Assembly (NCBI GenBank): GCA_030066085.1
Contig: JASJCI010000013.1
Coordinates: 22,645 to 86,644 of the forward strand
Length of the DNA: 64,000 nt
Reading direction: 5' to 3'
DNA from: Gammaproteobacteria bacterium
GTDB lineage: Bacteria > Pseudomonadota > Gammaproteobacteria > GCA-001735895
Shown here: positions 26,158 through 34,838 of the stretch, piece by piece
Numbering within the stretch: the first letter of the stretch is position 1
How the letters are laid out: every line of letters begins with the position of its first letter
The notes under the pieces: generated by a model
The model's database searches: none
What the model saw: the letters and a program-made list of their open reading frames with translations, nothing else
What the model was told of the DNA's origin: nothing
Translations under genes and position numbers: made by a program

Positions 26158-27320
26158 GTCGACGCGGGCTCGAAGTCGCCGCGATTGCGCCGGATAAATT
26201 CGCGCATCGCGTCCAGCCCCTCGCGCTGGCCCGCCCGGCCGCAGCCGATGCGAAAGCGGTCCGACGGCGTCGCCATGAGTTCGGAGCGATAGATCGACGC
26301 CGGCAGCAGCAATACCCCGGCCTCTTCCACCAGCCGCCGACAGAAGTTTTCGACACCGCCCCGGCCACGGAAGCGCGGAAAGGCGACACAGCCGCCATCG
26401 GGCCGCGCCCAGTCGAACAAATCCGCGTGATCGGCAAAAAACCGGTCCAGGTCGAGCAGGTTCGCCCGCAGGATATCGCGGTTGCGCGCGAGGATGCGCT
26501 CACGCGCGCGTAGCGCGACCAGGCTGAGACGCTCGCTCGGCGCCGGGTTACAGATCGACAGGTAATGCTTGTAGCGGTTGAAGCGCTCCAGCATCGCCGT
26601 ATCGCGGCTCGCGATCCAGCCGACCCTGAGACCCGGCAAACCATAGGCCTTGGACATGACGTTGAGCGAAAATCCCCGCTCGTAGCAGTCGGCAACCTGC
26701 GGCAGGCGCTTTGCTTCGTCCAGCTCGAGCAAGCGGTAGACCTCGTCGCTGAACAGGTACAGGTCGTGCTCACGGCAGATATCGATGATTTCGTCGAATA
26801 CCGCGCGTGACGGAATATGTCCGGTCGGATTGTTGGGAAAGTTGATCGACAGCAGCCGGGTATTCGGCCGCAGCGCGGCGCGTATCGCGGCCGGATCCAG
26901 CCGCCAGCCGTCGTCCGCATCGAGTTCGACCCCGCTGACGTCGCAAATTTCGAGCGGCAGCGTCTCGGCGGCCTGGTAGTTGGGCACCACGACGACGGCA
27001 TGATCTCCCGGCTCCAGCAGGACCCGCATCGCGGTGTAAACCCCCTCCTCGGCGCCTGCAAAACACTGTACCTGGGTCGCGTCGAGCGTATCGTAGGTAG
27101 CCGCTATCGCCTGGCGTAACTCGGGGTCGCCCCGGGTTTCGGTATACCCCAGCCAGGTATCGCCGAACTGTTCGCGCTCGTCCTCGTCGGCCATGGCCAG
27201 CAGTTCGGCAAGCGTCATGCTTTGCGCGTCGGACGCGGTGAGGTGATAACGCGCGACAAATTCCCAGCGCGTGAAATAGGCTTCGAGTTCGAAATCGCGC
27301 ACGTCAGCCGCCCACGCCAT
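26154..27320 (-). CDS. PLP-dependent aminotransferase, class I/II
   Basis: 388 aa fold-type I enzyme. The PLP lysine lies in NVMSKAYGLPGLRVGW, the cofactor Asp in YLFSDEVYR, and NFPNNPTGH is the substrate-loop motif. The C-terminal arginine is in RFRIGCGR. Close subfamilies include aspartate/alanine-type aminotransferases and capreomycidine-synthase-like enzymes, and I cannot choose between them. The stop overlaps the hyi stop from the other strand. Confidence 0.85.
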   Translation of the reverse strand: MAWAADVRDFELEAYFTRWEFVARYHLTASDAQSMTLAELLAMADEDEREQFGDTWLGYTETRGDPELRQAIAATYDTLDATQVQCFAGAEEGVYTAMRVLLEPGDHAVVVVPNYQAAETLPLEICDVSGVELDADDGWRLDPAAIRAALRPNTRLLSINFPNNPTGHIPSRAVFDEIIDICREHDLYLFSDEVYRLLELDEAKRLPQVADCYERGFSLNVMSKAYGLPGLRVGWIASRDTAMLERFNRYKHYLSICNPAPSERLSLVALRARERILARNRDILRANLLDLDRFFADHADLFDWARPDGGCVAFPRFRGRGGVENFCRRLVEEAGVLLLPASIYRSELMATPSDRFRIGCGRAGQREGLDAMREFIRRNRGDFEPAST

Positions 27321-27437
27321 CGAGAGCAGGCGTCAGCCTGGCGCTGGATGTTCTGGCGGCATTATCGTGCATGCCCGCTAATTCCATGTGAGCTGAAAAG
27401 CCCATGGTAGCGCAATCGATCCGCCGGGTGTTGGAAT

Positions 27438-27797
27438 TCAGGCGTTTCCGCGTTCGATACGGAAACCGCTGGCGGAATCAAAAGCAACGCGGCCGCGAAT
27501 GGCCGCGACGCCTTCGAGTGGATCCGGGTAACTCCAGATGGCATTCTCACGATCTGCGAAATGCCAGTAGCGGGTTTCGCCCTTGATCGGGCAAAAGGTC
27601 GAGTGTCGACTCTCGCGCGCATCCAGGTCGGCCAGCAATTCGGGTGCGAAGTAGTAGACCGGCGCCAACTCGCGCCCGCGGTAGTACTCACGCAGCTCGA
27701 TTGCTTGCTCGCTTTCGGCAACCCGCTGATCGTGGAAAAATATTTCGAAACCGGCATCGACGACCCGCGTCGTGGCATGGTGTTCGCGCTTGCTCAT
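27438..27797 (-). CDS. DUF427 domain protein
   Basis: 119 aa, a complete single DUF427 domain: EREYYRGRELAPVYYF-like core (here LREYYRGRELAPVYYF), the conserved STFCPIKGETRYW block around residues 66-78 and NAIWSYPDP. The fold is a small beta barrel; biochemical role unknown. It is probably monocistronic and lies between the aminotransferase and the LPS genes. Confidence 0.88.
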   Translation of the reverse strand: MSKREHHATTRVVDAGFEIFFHDQRVAESEQAIELREYYRGRELAPVYYFAPELLADLDARESRHSTFCPIKGETRYWHFADRENAIWSYPDPLEGVAAIRGRVAFDSASGFRIERGNA

Positions 27798-27991
27798 CGG
27801 TAACGCTCCTGTCTGCCCCTGATCGGCCTAGCGTATCACGACGAAAAGCGAGCCGCCGTTGCTATCGGCCCGGGTGATGCATCGGTGCTGCTGCGGGTCG
27901 AACACAACGGCAGCCATGAGAAACGGGTGTCACGGCAAGCTTCGCGACCATGCCTGGAAGCGCGGGAACCAGGCCGGCCGATAGGACGGCT
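27798..27991. other. Intergenic stretch, nothing clear
   Basis: 194 bp between the DUF427 start and the end of the GT9 gene. I see only a 29-codon minus-strand frame from 27915, too short to support, and no convincing hairpin with a T-run. Confidence 0.5.
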
Positions 27992-29035
27992 TCAGGATCC
28001 GGACGGATCCTGGTCTAGCGCAAAGTCGTGAATGAACCCGGTCAAACGTTGCCACACGGCATCGACCGGGATGCCGTTGATACACTCCATCTGGCATCCC
28101 GGGTAGAAACAGTCAGCCTTGCAACCGGGATCGTACTCGATGGTAGCGTGCATCGGGTCAGGCGCCGCCCAGTTACGCGGGCTGTGCCTGCCGAAAACGG
28201 CAAAGGTAGGCCTTTTCCGGGCAACCGACAGGTGCATCAGGCCATTGTCGTTGCCGATGTAACAGGCGGCCCGGTCGAGCAGGCTGGCGGCTTCGTAGAG
28301 ATCCAGGTCGTCGAAAACGGGCAGGCTCTCGTGTTTCATGTGATCCCTGACCTGCTCGGCAACCTGCTTTTCTCCGGGCCCGATCAGGAAGAATATCTGC
28401 CCCGCGTAGCGCTCGACCAGGCGATCACAAATCTGCGCATACCGCTCCGCCGGCCAGACCTTGAAGGCTCTCTTGGACACGGGCGATACGGCAAACAGCG
28501 GGCCGGGCTTGATTCCCCACTGCTCGAACCTGGCCTCGAATCTCTGCCGGGCTGCTGCGGGAACAAAAAAATCGAGGCTCGAGTCAGCCGACTGCAGGTC
28601 GAGCACGCTGAGCATCGACAGTTTGCGTGCCGCGACATAATCGATCTCTTCCGGCATCGTCATGGCGTCGGTGAAGCACCAGGAGTGCTTCCTGTGGGCC
28701 AACCCGATTCTGCGCGGGATTCCGCTCAGGCGGGCAAAATGCGCGGTCTTGGAACTGCCGGAAAAATCGACCAGCACATCGTATTTGCGCCGCCGTACCT
28801 CGAGCAGCAATGACCAGAGTTCCCTCGCTTTCCAGCGCACGCAATAAACGTGGCGAACGTAGGGGCTGTTGTCGTAGATCGTGTTGGCCGGCCTTTGCGT
28901 CAAAAAATCGATTTCGCAGTCGCCGAGGTTCGTTGCCAGGGTGCGTACCGCCGGCGTTGTCATCAGGACATCGCCGAGCTGTTTCAACTGGATACAGAGA
29001 ACCCGAGTCGGTTTATGTCCCTGCCCTGAACTCAT
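27992..29035 (-). CDS. Glycosyltransferase family 9 (LPS heptosyltransferase type)
   Basis: 347 aa with the GT9 hallmarks: N-terminal ILC-type strand then LKQLGDVLMTTPAVRTL, the nucleotide-sugar region FAVSPVSKRAFKVWPAERYA near the middle, and GNDNGLMHLSVARKRPTFAVFG. GT9 enzymes add ADP-heptose to the LPS inner core; this one resembles WaaQ-type heptosyltransferase III. It is divergent from the other LPS genes, 400 bp away. A cysteine-rich segment near the C-terminus (CKADCFYPGCQMEC) is seen in a subset of WaaQ-like proteins. Confidence 0.9.
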   Translation of the reverse strand: MSSGQGHKPTRVLCIQLKQLGDVLMTTPAVRTLATNLGDCEIDFLTQRPANTIYDNSPYVRHVYCVRWKARELWSLLLEVRRRKYDVLVDFSGSSKTAHFARLSGIPRRIGLAHRKHSWCFTDAMTMPEEIDYVAARKLSMLSVLDLQSADSSLDFFVPAAARQRFEARFEQWGIKPGPLFAVSPVSKRAFKVWPAERYAQICDRLVERYAGQIFFLIGPGEKQVAEQVRDHMKHESLPVFDDLDLYEAASLLDRAACYIGNDNGLMHLSVARKRPTFAVFGRHSPRNWAAPDPMHATIEYDPGCKADCFYPGCQMECINGIPVDAVWQRLTGFIHDFALDQDPSGS

Positions 29036-29436
29036 TCCTGTCCTGACGCTGTCAAGTCAATACCCGTTCGAGCCGCAACCGGTACCGACGGATTTCGTGC
29101 AACCGATAAAACAGGTCGAGGCTGGCAACACAAAGCCGGGGCTGGAGACAGGTAGCACGCTACCCGCAAGCGTGGTGATATCAATGTATTTCAGCCCAGG
29201 TCGTCGTGTCGCAGTCAGCGGAACCCCGACTTCCTGCCGTTTCGTCCGCTCCGCGATCATGTCCGGCCAGCGGCCGGATCATCGTTGAAAATTCTATGGT
29301 TCACCAAATCAAGATCGCGTATTATCTGGAGTGCCAAATGACTAGTCAATCCTCGCCGTGCCGCGATCGAGTCCAGCCAGGCGGAAAGATACCGGGCTCC
29401 TTTGCGAGCATATCCTGTCGTCAATAAAACACCGAG
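29036..29436. other. 401-bp divergent intergenic region between GT9 and YrbL-type gene
   Basis: It should contain the start signals of both genes; a TATTAT at 29320-29325 is the best -10-like sequence towards the YrbL gene but lacks a well-placed -35. Short frames exist, including 67 codons at 29057-29260 on the minus strand, whose protein is not recognisable and which has no clear ribosome-binding site. No RNA gene was recognised. Confidence 0.5.
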
Positions 29437-30045
29437 ATGCCTGAAGCCTCAGTTAATGCTGAATTGACTCTCGAGTCGAGCCCGATCGCCCGCGGCAGGG
29501 AAAGAACCTGTTTCCGGCATCCGCAGGATCCTGCAAAAATAATCAAGGTTTCTGCCGGCAGCGAGACGACCCAGTCGACCCGAGAGATCAAGTTCTTCGA
29601 GGACCTGGAAAGAGCCGGTTTGAGCGATTACAGCCATTTGCCCCGCTACCACGGCACGGTTGAAACCAACCTCGGCCAGGGACTGGTGCTGGAGCTGGTG
29701 TGCGACCACGACGGGGATGTATCCCGATCACTGGAATGGTATATCGATGACGGCATGACCATCGCCGAGGCCGAGGAGCACCTCGAACAACTGCATCGAT
29801 ACCTGCTCGAAAACCGGATAATTTTCAACCACGATTTGTGTTGCGCCAACCTGCTGCTGCAGAAAAAAACTCCCGACTCCACCCGCCTGGTGATCATCGA
29901 CGGCCTCGGCGACGTGGTATCGATCCAGTGGCTCAACCGCTTCCCGTCGCACGTCCGCGCCAAGATAAGCCGGCGCTGGACCCGGTTCATGGAGCGGTTT
30001 TACGCCGAAAAGTATGTCGTCAGACGCCAGCAGCAAAGCTCCTGA
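29437..30045 (+). CDS. YrbL-type kinase-fold protein (LPS cluster copy)
   Basis: 202 aa of the PhoP-regulatory-network YrbL family. A kinase-like layout is visible: N-terminal PIARGRERTCFRHPQDPAKIIKV with the ATP-lysine region, and FNHDLCCANLLL followed by LVIIDGLGD, corresponding to the HxDxxxxN and DFG elements of atypical sugar kinases such as WaaP/InaA. It lies directly before LPS glycosyltransferases, so phosphorylation of LPS core sugar is a reasonable inference. A second family member is at 36201-36833. The E. coli YrbL function itself is unknown. Confidence 0.85.
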   Translation: MPEASVNAELTLESSPIARGRERTCFRHPQDPAKIIKVSAGSETTQSTREIKFFEDLERAGLSDYSHLPRYHGTVETNLGQGLVLELVCDHDGDVSRSLEWYIDDGMTIAEAEEHLEQLHRYLLENRIIFNHDLCCANLLLQKKTPDSTRLVIIDGLGDVVSIQWLNRFPSHVRAKISRRWTRFMERFYAEKYVVRRQQQSS

Positions 30046-30122
30046 ATGGCTGGCGCAAGTGATCTGCAGATGCGACTGGTTGATGCGGCGGCCCGCTGCG
30101 CTCGACTCTCCGGGTTGACGTG

Positions 30123-31232
30123 ATGCCACTGAAAGTAGCCCACCTGACCGACAGTATCAGTAACAACGGCGTGACTCGCGTATTGTTGACCCTGACCCGG
30201 GCCATGGCGGCTCGCGGTGTCGATACGACGCTGCTGATTTTCCGCCCGGCGGAAAACAAGGCGTTGGCCGACCAGTTCGAGTGCGAGATCAAACTGCTGG
30301 AGATGCCCGCCGACCGGCCGAGGCACAGATTCTGGAACTCCAAATGGGATGTCCTGCGCTTCGCCGGGGAAGATTCGGCGCTCGTCGACGACTGGGCCCG
30401 CGAAAACTCGGCCGACTTCGTTTTCATCCACGGCCGCCCTATCCTGCGTTTTTTCCGGACGCGGACAGCGCACGCCGTGGTGGCACACAACACCAAGTCC
30501 AAAATGTTTCTTCCCGGCTTCGGCTCACCGCGTCGACCATTGATTCGCTCGCGGGTGCACAGGATTTACAGCAGCCAGCCGGTGATTTCGGTTTCCGAAG
30601 GCATTCGCCAGGATTTCATCGACGAGTTCGCTATCCGCCCGGACTCGATCGAAACGATCTATAACCCCATCGATATTGATCAGATACGGCAACTTGCCGC
30701 CGAGGATGTGCCCGACCTGCCCGCGAGGCCCTTTTTTGTTGCCGCCGGCAGCGCTCGCAGGGTCAAGCGTTACGATATCCTCATTCGCGCCTTCGCGCGC
30801 TGCGGTGTCGACGCCGACCTGGTCATCCTCGGCCAGGGAGAAAAGCTCGACGAATACAGGAAACTGGCCAATCGCCTGGGGGTCGGCGCGCGAGTGCATC
30901 TTCCCGGTTACCGGCCAAACCCCTACGCCTTTTTCCGGCGCGCACTGGCGCTGGTCGTGTCTTCGGACTACGAGGGGCTGCCTACCGGGATAATCGAGGC
31001 GCTGGCCTGCGGTATTCCCGTGGTCAGCACCGACTGCCCCTCGGGCCCGCGCGAGATACTGCAGGACGATATGGCCGATTTCCTGGTTCCCGTCAGAAAC
31101 GTGCCGGCACTGGCGAATGCCATGCAAAAGGTCGTACGGCAGCCCTATACCTACCCCGAGGAACTATTTGCAAAGTTCGAGCCTTCCAGAGTAGCCGATG
31201 CATACCAACAGTTTGCTGCCAGACATCTCTGA
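30123..31232 (+). CDS. Glycosyltransferase family 4, LPS/capsule type
   Basis: 369 aa GT-B enzyme. The N-terminal half begins VAHLTDSISNNGVTRVLLTL; the donor half has AAGSARRVKRYDILIRAFA and the EX7E-type motif SSDYEGLPTGIIEALACGIPVVSTDCPSGPREIL. The ATG at 30123 is preferred over the GTG one codon before. The 3' end overlaps the O-antigen ligase gene by 35 bp, so the two are co-transcribed. Donor and acceptor sugars cannot be inferred. Confidence 0.9.
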   Translation: MPLKVAHLTDSISNNGVTRVLLTLTRAMAARGVDTTLLIFRPAENKALADQFECEIKLLEMPADRPRHRFWNSKWDVLRFAGEDSALVDDWARENSADFVFIHGRPILRFFRTRTAHAVVAHNTKSKMFLPGFGSPRRPLIRSRVHRIYSSQPVISVSEGIRQDFIDEFAIRPDSIETIYNPIDIDQIRQLAAEDVPDLPARPFFVAAGSARRVKRYDILIRAFARCGVDADLVILGQGEKLDEYRKLANRLGVGARVHLPGYRPNPYAFFRRALALVVSSDYEGLPTGIIEALACGIPVVSTDCPSGPREILQDDMADFLVPVRNVPALANAMQKVVRQPYTYPEELFAKFEPSRVADAYQQFAARHL

Positions 31233-32478
31233 ACGACCGCGCGCGTGGTCCACGCTCGAGTATCTCGTCATCGCTTTCATGGCGCTGACCCCGGTCGTGT
31301 ATCGCAGCTTCAACCTGTTAGGCCTGCTGATTATGCTGTTGGCCGTCTTCGTCGCGGTCAAACATCGCCGCGACCTGCCGGCAACAAGCCGTGCCCTGCG
31401 CTGGCTGGGTTACCTGCTGGCGGCCAACCTGTTGCTTGCGCTGGTATATGTCGCTATCGGACGTGATTCGTTCGACATCGCCAAGGATCCGCTCAAGTTG
31501 ATTGCCATGATTCCGGTGATGCTTGCCGTGACGATTACCGGCCTGCGCAGCGACAGGCTGTACCTGGGCCTGGCGGCCGGCATGCTCGGCGCAGCGGTCG
31601 TCATCCTGTACCAGAACCAGGTCATGGGGCTGGCGAGGCCCGGCGAGGTCTACAATCCCAACCCTTTCAGCGAGGTGGTCATGGTATCCGGCGCCATGCT
31701 GCTGACCTCGATTACCCTGTTACCGGGGTGGCAAAAAATGTTCGCGCTCGCGGGCGCGCTGGCGGCGTTTTACTGCGTCCTGCTGAGCGGGGCGCGAGGA
31801 ACGCTGCTGGCAATCGTTCCCATGTTAATCGTCGCGGCAATCGCGCTGGCAAGGTTTCGCCAGCGCGATGGTAGTCCTGCCCCTGCCTTGCCGAGGAAAG
31901 CCCTGTTCGCTATCGCCGGGTTGGCGCTCGTCGTTGCCACGGGTCTCGGCTACCAGTATGGCGGCAGCATGGTTGACCGCTTCGATACTGCAATCGAAGA
32001 GCTCGGCGCACATCAACAAGATCGCTCGAAATTCAGTTCAACCGGGATTCGCCTGGAGTTGTGGTATGCCAGCTGGCTGAGTTTCAAGGATGCCCCGTTA
32101 ACCGGTATCGGCAGCGACAACCGGCGCAAGTACCTCGACGAGCTCGAGGCGAACGGCACCATTTTCCTGCACAATTATCCGTGGAGACATAATCACAGCG
32201 ATTACCTCGACAGCCTGCAGCGCCAGGGATTGCCGGGTATGCTGATAGTCATCGGTCTCTACGGAATCCTGTTCAGCATTTACTGGCGGAGCCTGGCGGG
32301 CAGCAGCTCGCGCGAACATTTTGTCCTCGCCCTCGGGGGATTGTTGACGGTGACCGGTTACGCCACGTTTTCGCTGACCGAGGTACCGCTGCGCAACAGC
32401 CTGACCCTGGTTTTCTTCGGCATGCTTAACGCGGTCCTGCTGGGCCTGCTGCAACGCCCCGGCGCAAAGTCCGTATAA
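31198..32478 (+). CDS. waaL: O-antigen ligase family membrane protein
   Basis: 426 aa with about eleven hydrophobic segments and a large periplasmic loop around residues 265-350 that contains STGIRLELWYASWLSFKDAPLTGIGS and the histidine-rich HNYPWRHNHSDYLD. This is the Wzy_C/WaaL pattern: transfer of undecaprenyl-linked O-antigen to the lipid A core, or alternatively polymerisation (Wzy). Its place within core glycosyltransferase genes favours the ligase. It overlaps the upstream GT4 gene by 35 bp. Confidence 0.85.
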   Translation: MHTNSLLPDISERPRAWSTLEYLVIAFMALTPVVYRSFNLLGLLIMLLAVFVAVKHRRDLPATSRALRWLGYLLAANLLLALVYVAIGRDSFDIAKDPLKLIAMIPVMLAVTITGLRSDRLYLGLAAGMLGAAVVILYQNQVMGLARPGEVYNPNPFSEVVMVSGAMLLTSITLLPGWQKMFALAGALAAFYCVLLSGARGTLLAIVPMLIVAAIALARFRQRDGSPAPALPRKALFAIAGLALVVATGLGYQYGGSMVDRFDTAIEELGAHQQDRSKFSSTGIRLELWYASWLSFKDAPLTGIGSDNRRKYLDELEANGTIFLHNYPWRHNHSDYLDSLQRQGLPGMLIVIGLYGILFSIYWRSLAGSSSREHFVLALGGLLTVTGYATFSLTEVPLRNSLTLVFFGMLNAVLLGLLQRPGAKSV

Positions 32479-32520
32479 CCCTGCCCGTTCAGCCGCGATG
32501 CAGCACGAGAATCCAGATCA

Positions 32521-33639
32521 GTGACCGAGGCGACCTCCACCGTGCTCATATTTCGGAAACGCCTGCTGTCGTATTCCGAAACCTTTATTGCCGACCAGGG
32601 ACAAATGCTGCCGCGCTATCGCCCCGTGTACTGCGGCTATACGCCCGATGATTCCGGGCTCGGCCTGATCGAAAACGCCGATCGCCTGTTGCTGTCGGAT
32701 TACAGTCGCAGTCCGGGCCTGGCCAAACTGCTGTTTCGTGCCGGCCTCGGCGGGGCAAGCCGCTGGCTCGATGCGATCGAACAACAGCGTATCGACCTGG
32801 TTCACGCACACTTTTTCAATGACGGTATCGACGCTCTCAGGCTCGGCCAGCGCCTCGGCAGACCCGTGGTCACAACGCTGCACGGTCACGATATCACCAA
32901 GCAGCCCGTGGATGACGGCGGCAGCGGCAGTGCCGCGCGGTTTTTCGCGCGCGTCGACTGTGTTATCGCGGTATCCGAATTCATCGCCGAACAGGCGATT
33001 CGCCGGGGCTGCCCCGAGCACAAGATCCGGCAGCATTACATCGGCATCGACCTGGACAAGTTCGACCAGGAAAAAGACGAGACCGCGCATCCTTCCCTGC
33101 TTTTCGTCGGACGCCTGGTCGAGAAGAAAGGCTGTACCTACCTGCTGCAGGCGATGGAAACGCTCAAATCGCGATTTCCGGATCTGCGGCTTACGGTCGT
33201 CGGCGACGGCGAGCTCCGGCCGGCACTGCAACAGGAATCCGTCGCCCGCAAGTTGAACGTGGACTTCGTCGGCACCGCGTCGCCCGCGCAGGTGCGTGAA
33301 CAGCTGGCACGCTGCTGGCTGTTCGTCGCGCCGAGCGTCATTGCCGCCAGCGGTGACGCCGAGGGGCTCGGCATGGTGTTTCTCGAGGCGCAGGCGCTGC
33401 GCACCCCGGTGGTCAGTTTCCGCAGCGGCGGGCTGGTGGAAGCAGTGGCCGAGGGCAGCAGCGCCCTGCTGAGTGACGAAAAAGACATTGCGGGCCTCGC
33501 CGACAATATCGCCCAGTTGCTGGAAAACCGGTCACTGCGTCACAATATGGGTGCCGCCGGGCGCGAGCGGGTCGAACAGCTGTTCGACGTGCGCCGGCAA
33601 TGTGCCAAACTGGAACTGATTTACGATAGCCTGCGTTGA
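32521..33639 (+). CDS. Glycosyltransferase family 4
   Basis: 372 aa from a GTG at 32521. GT-B signatures: LHGHDITKQ in the acceptor half, LLFVGRLVEKKGCTYLLQAME at the domain junction and the donor motif GDAEGLGMVFLEAQALRTPVVSFRSGG. It follows the ligase by 42 bp, and its TGA shares one base with the ATG of the GT2 gene (TGATG), so the cluster is read as one operon. Probably an LPS core or O-antigen transferase of the inner membrane's cytoplasmic face. Confidence 0.9.
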   Translation: MTEATSTVLIFRKRLLSYSETFIADQGQMLPRYRPVYCGYTPDDSGLGLIENADRLLLSDYSRSPGLAKLLFRAGLGGASRWLDAIEQQRIDLVHAHFFNDGIDALRLGQRLGRPVVTTLHGHDITKQPVDDGGSGSAARFFARVDCVIAVSEFIAEQAIRRGCPEHKIRQHYIGIDLDKFDQEKDETAHPSLLFVGRLVEKKGCTYLLQAMETLKSRFPDLRLTVVGDGELRPALQQESVARKLNVDFVGTASPAQVREQLARCWLFVAPSVIAASGDAEGLGMVFLEAQALRTPVVSFRSGGLVEAVAEGSSALLSDEKDIAGLADNIAQLLENRSLRHNMGAAGRERVEQLFDVRRQCAKLELIYDSLR

Positions 33640-34472
33640 TGTTTGCCTCGGTTATTTTCACTACCTACAACCACCCGAAATGGCTGGAAAAAACCCTGTG
33701 GGGTTTTTCCGCGCAAAGCTACCGGGATTTCGAAATAATCGTTGCCGACGATGGCTCCGGCGACGAAACCCGTGCCGTGGTCGAATCCATGCGCGCGCAG
33801 ATCGATATCCCGATTCAGCATATCTGGCAACAGGACGACGGCTTCCAGAAATGCCGGATTCTGAACAAGGCGATCGTCGCCAGCCGCGGTGAATACCTGA
33901 TTTTCACCGACGGCGACTGTATTCCGCACCCGGATTTCGTCCGCAATCACGTCGAACTCGCGCGTGAAAACACGCTGCTTTCAGGCGGTTATTTCAAGCT
34001 TCCGCTCGACGTTTCCCGCGCGATTTCGAAACAGGACATCCTCGATGGCAACGCCACCCGCCCGGGCTGGCTGCTCAGGCACGGCGTGCCGTTTACCCCG
34101 AAAATCGCCAAGCTGATTTCCCACCCGTGGCTCGGTGCGCTGCTCGATGCGTTGACGATTACGCGCGCGACCTGGAACGGGCACAGCTCGTCGACCTGGA
34201 AGAAACACGTGCTCGCTACTAACGGTTTCGACGAGCGCATGCAGTATGGCGGCCAGGACCGTGAATTCGGTGAGCGACTGATGAACATGGGCATCAGCAC
34301 GCGCCAGGTCCGTTATCGCTGCAGCTGCGCACATCTCGATCACGGCCGGGGCTACGCGCGCCCCGAGTCCATTGCCCGCAATCGTGGCATTCGCGAACAA
34401 ACCCGTTCGCAGCGGATTACGCGCACCGATTACGGCATCGACAGCGCGGCGCCGCAAAATGCCGAATCCTGA
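33639..34472 (+). CDS. Glycosyltransferase family 2
   Basis: 277 aa GT-A enzyme: N-terminal SVIFTTYNHPKWLEKTL, nucleotide-binding VADDGSGDETR, DxD-type motif FTDGDCIPHPDFV, and the C-terminal galactosyltransferase-like GGQDREFGERL. The ATG shares one base with the previous stop. It overlaps the zinc-finger gene by 14 bp. Related proteins transfer sugars to LPS or capsule; the sugar is unknown. Confidence 0.9.
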   Translation: MFASVIFTTYNHPKWLEKTLWGFSAQSYRDFEIIVADDGSGDETRAVVESMRAQIDIPIQHIWQQDDGFQKCRILNKAIVASRGEYLIFTDGDCIPHPDFVRNHVELARENTLLSGGYFKLPLDVSRAISKQDILDGNATRPGWLLRHGVPFTPKIAKLISHPWLGALLDALTITRATWNGHSSSTWKKHVLATNGFDERMQYGGQDREFGERLMNMGISTRQVRYRCSCAHLDHGRGYARPESIARNRGIREQTRSQRITRTDYGIDSAAPQNAES

Positions 34473-34824
34473 CCTCGACGCGCGCCAGCTCGAAAGCCTG
34501 CGGTCAGCGCTCGAAAAACGGCGCGGCGAACTCGAATTACTGCTGCGCAGCGGCACCGATGCGTCTGCACCGGTCACCCTGGATCAGCAATCGGTAGGAC
34601 GTGTATCACGCATCGATGCGATTCAACAGCAGCAAATGGCGCGCGCCAGCCAGCAACAGGCCCGGCAAACCCTGCGCCGGGTCGAGCTGGCGCTGGGGCG
34701 TATGGCCGATGGCGACTACGGCTATTGCCAGCACTGCGGAGAAACGATTGCCTACGCGCGGCTCGAGGCGCAACCGTTTGCGTCCCTGTGCGTGGATTGC
34801 CAGCAAAACAGCGAAACGCGCTAG
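34459..34824 (+). CDS. TraR/DksA-type zinc-finger protein
   Basis: 121 aa: a coiled-coil-like N-terminal two thirds (many Gln/Arg/Leu, residues 8-80) and a C-terminal C4 zinc finger CQHC...CVDC near residues 88-112. Such proteins bind the RNA polymerase secondary channel or act as small DksA paralogs. The start inside the GT2 gene (14-bp overlap) makes it the last gene of the LPS operon, an unusual place for this family. DksA itself is normally about 150 aa, so this is a shorter paralog. Confidence 0.85.
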   Translation: MPNPDLDARQLESLRSALEKRRGELELLLRSGTDASAPVTLDQQSVGRVSRIDAIQQQQMARASQQQARQTLRRVELALGRMADGDYGYCQHCGETIAYARLEAQPFASLCVDCQQNSETR

Positions 34825-34838
34825 CGCCAGCCGTTCGA

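Noticed and set aside
29057..29260. 67-codon minus-strand frame
   Set aside because: No clear ribosome-binding site and no family resemblance; too weak to list as a gene.
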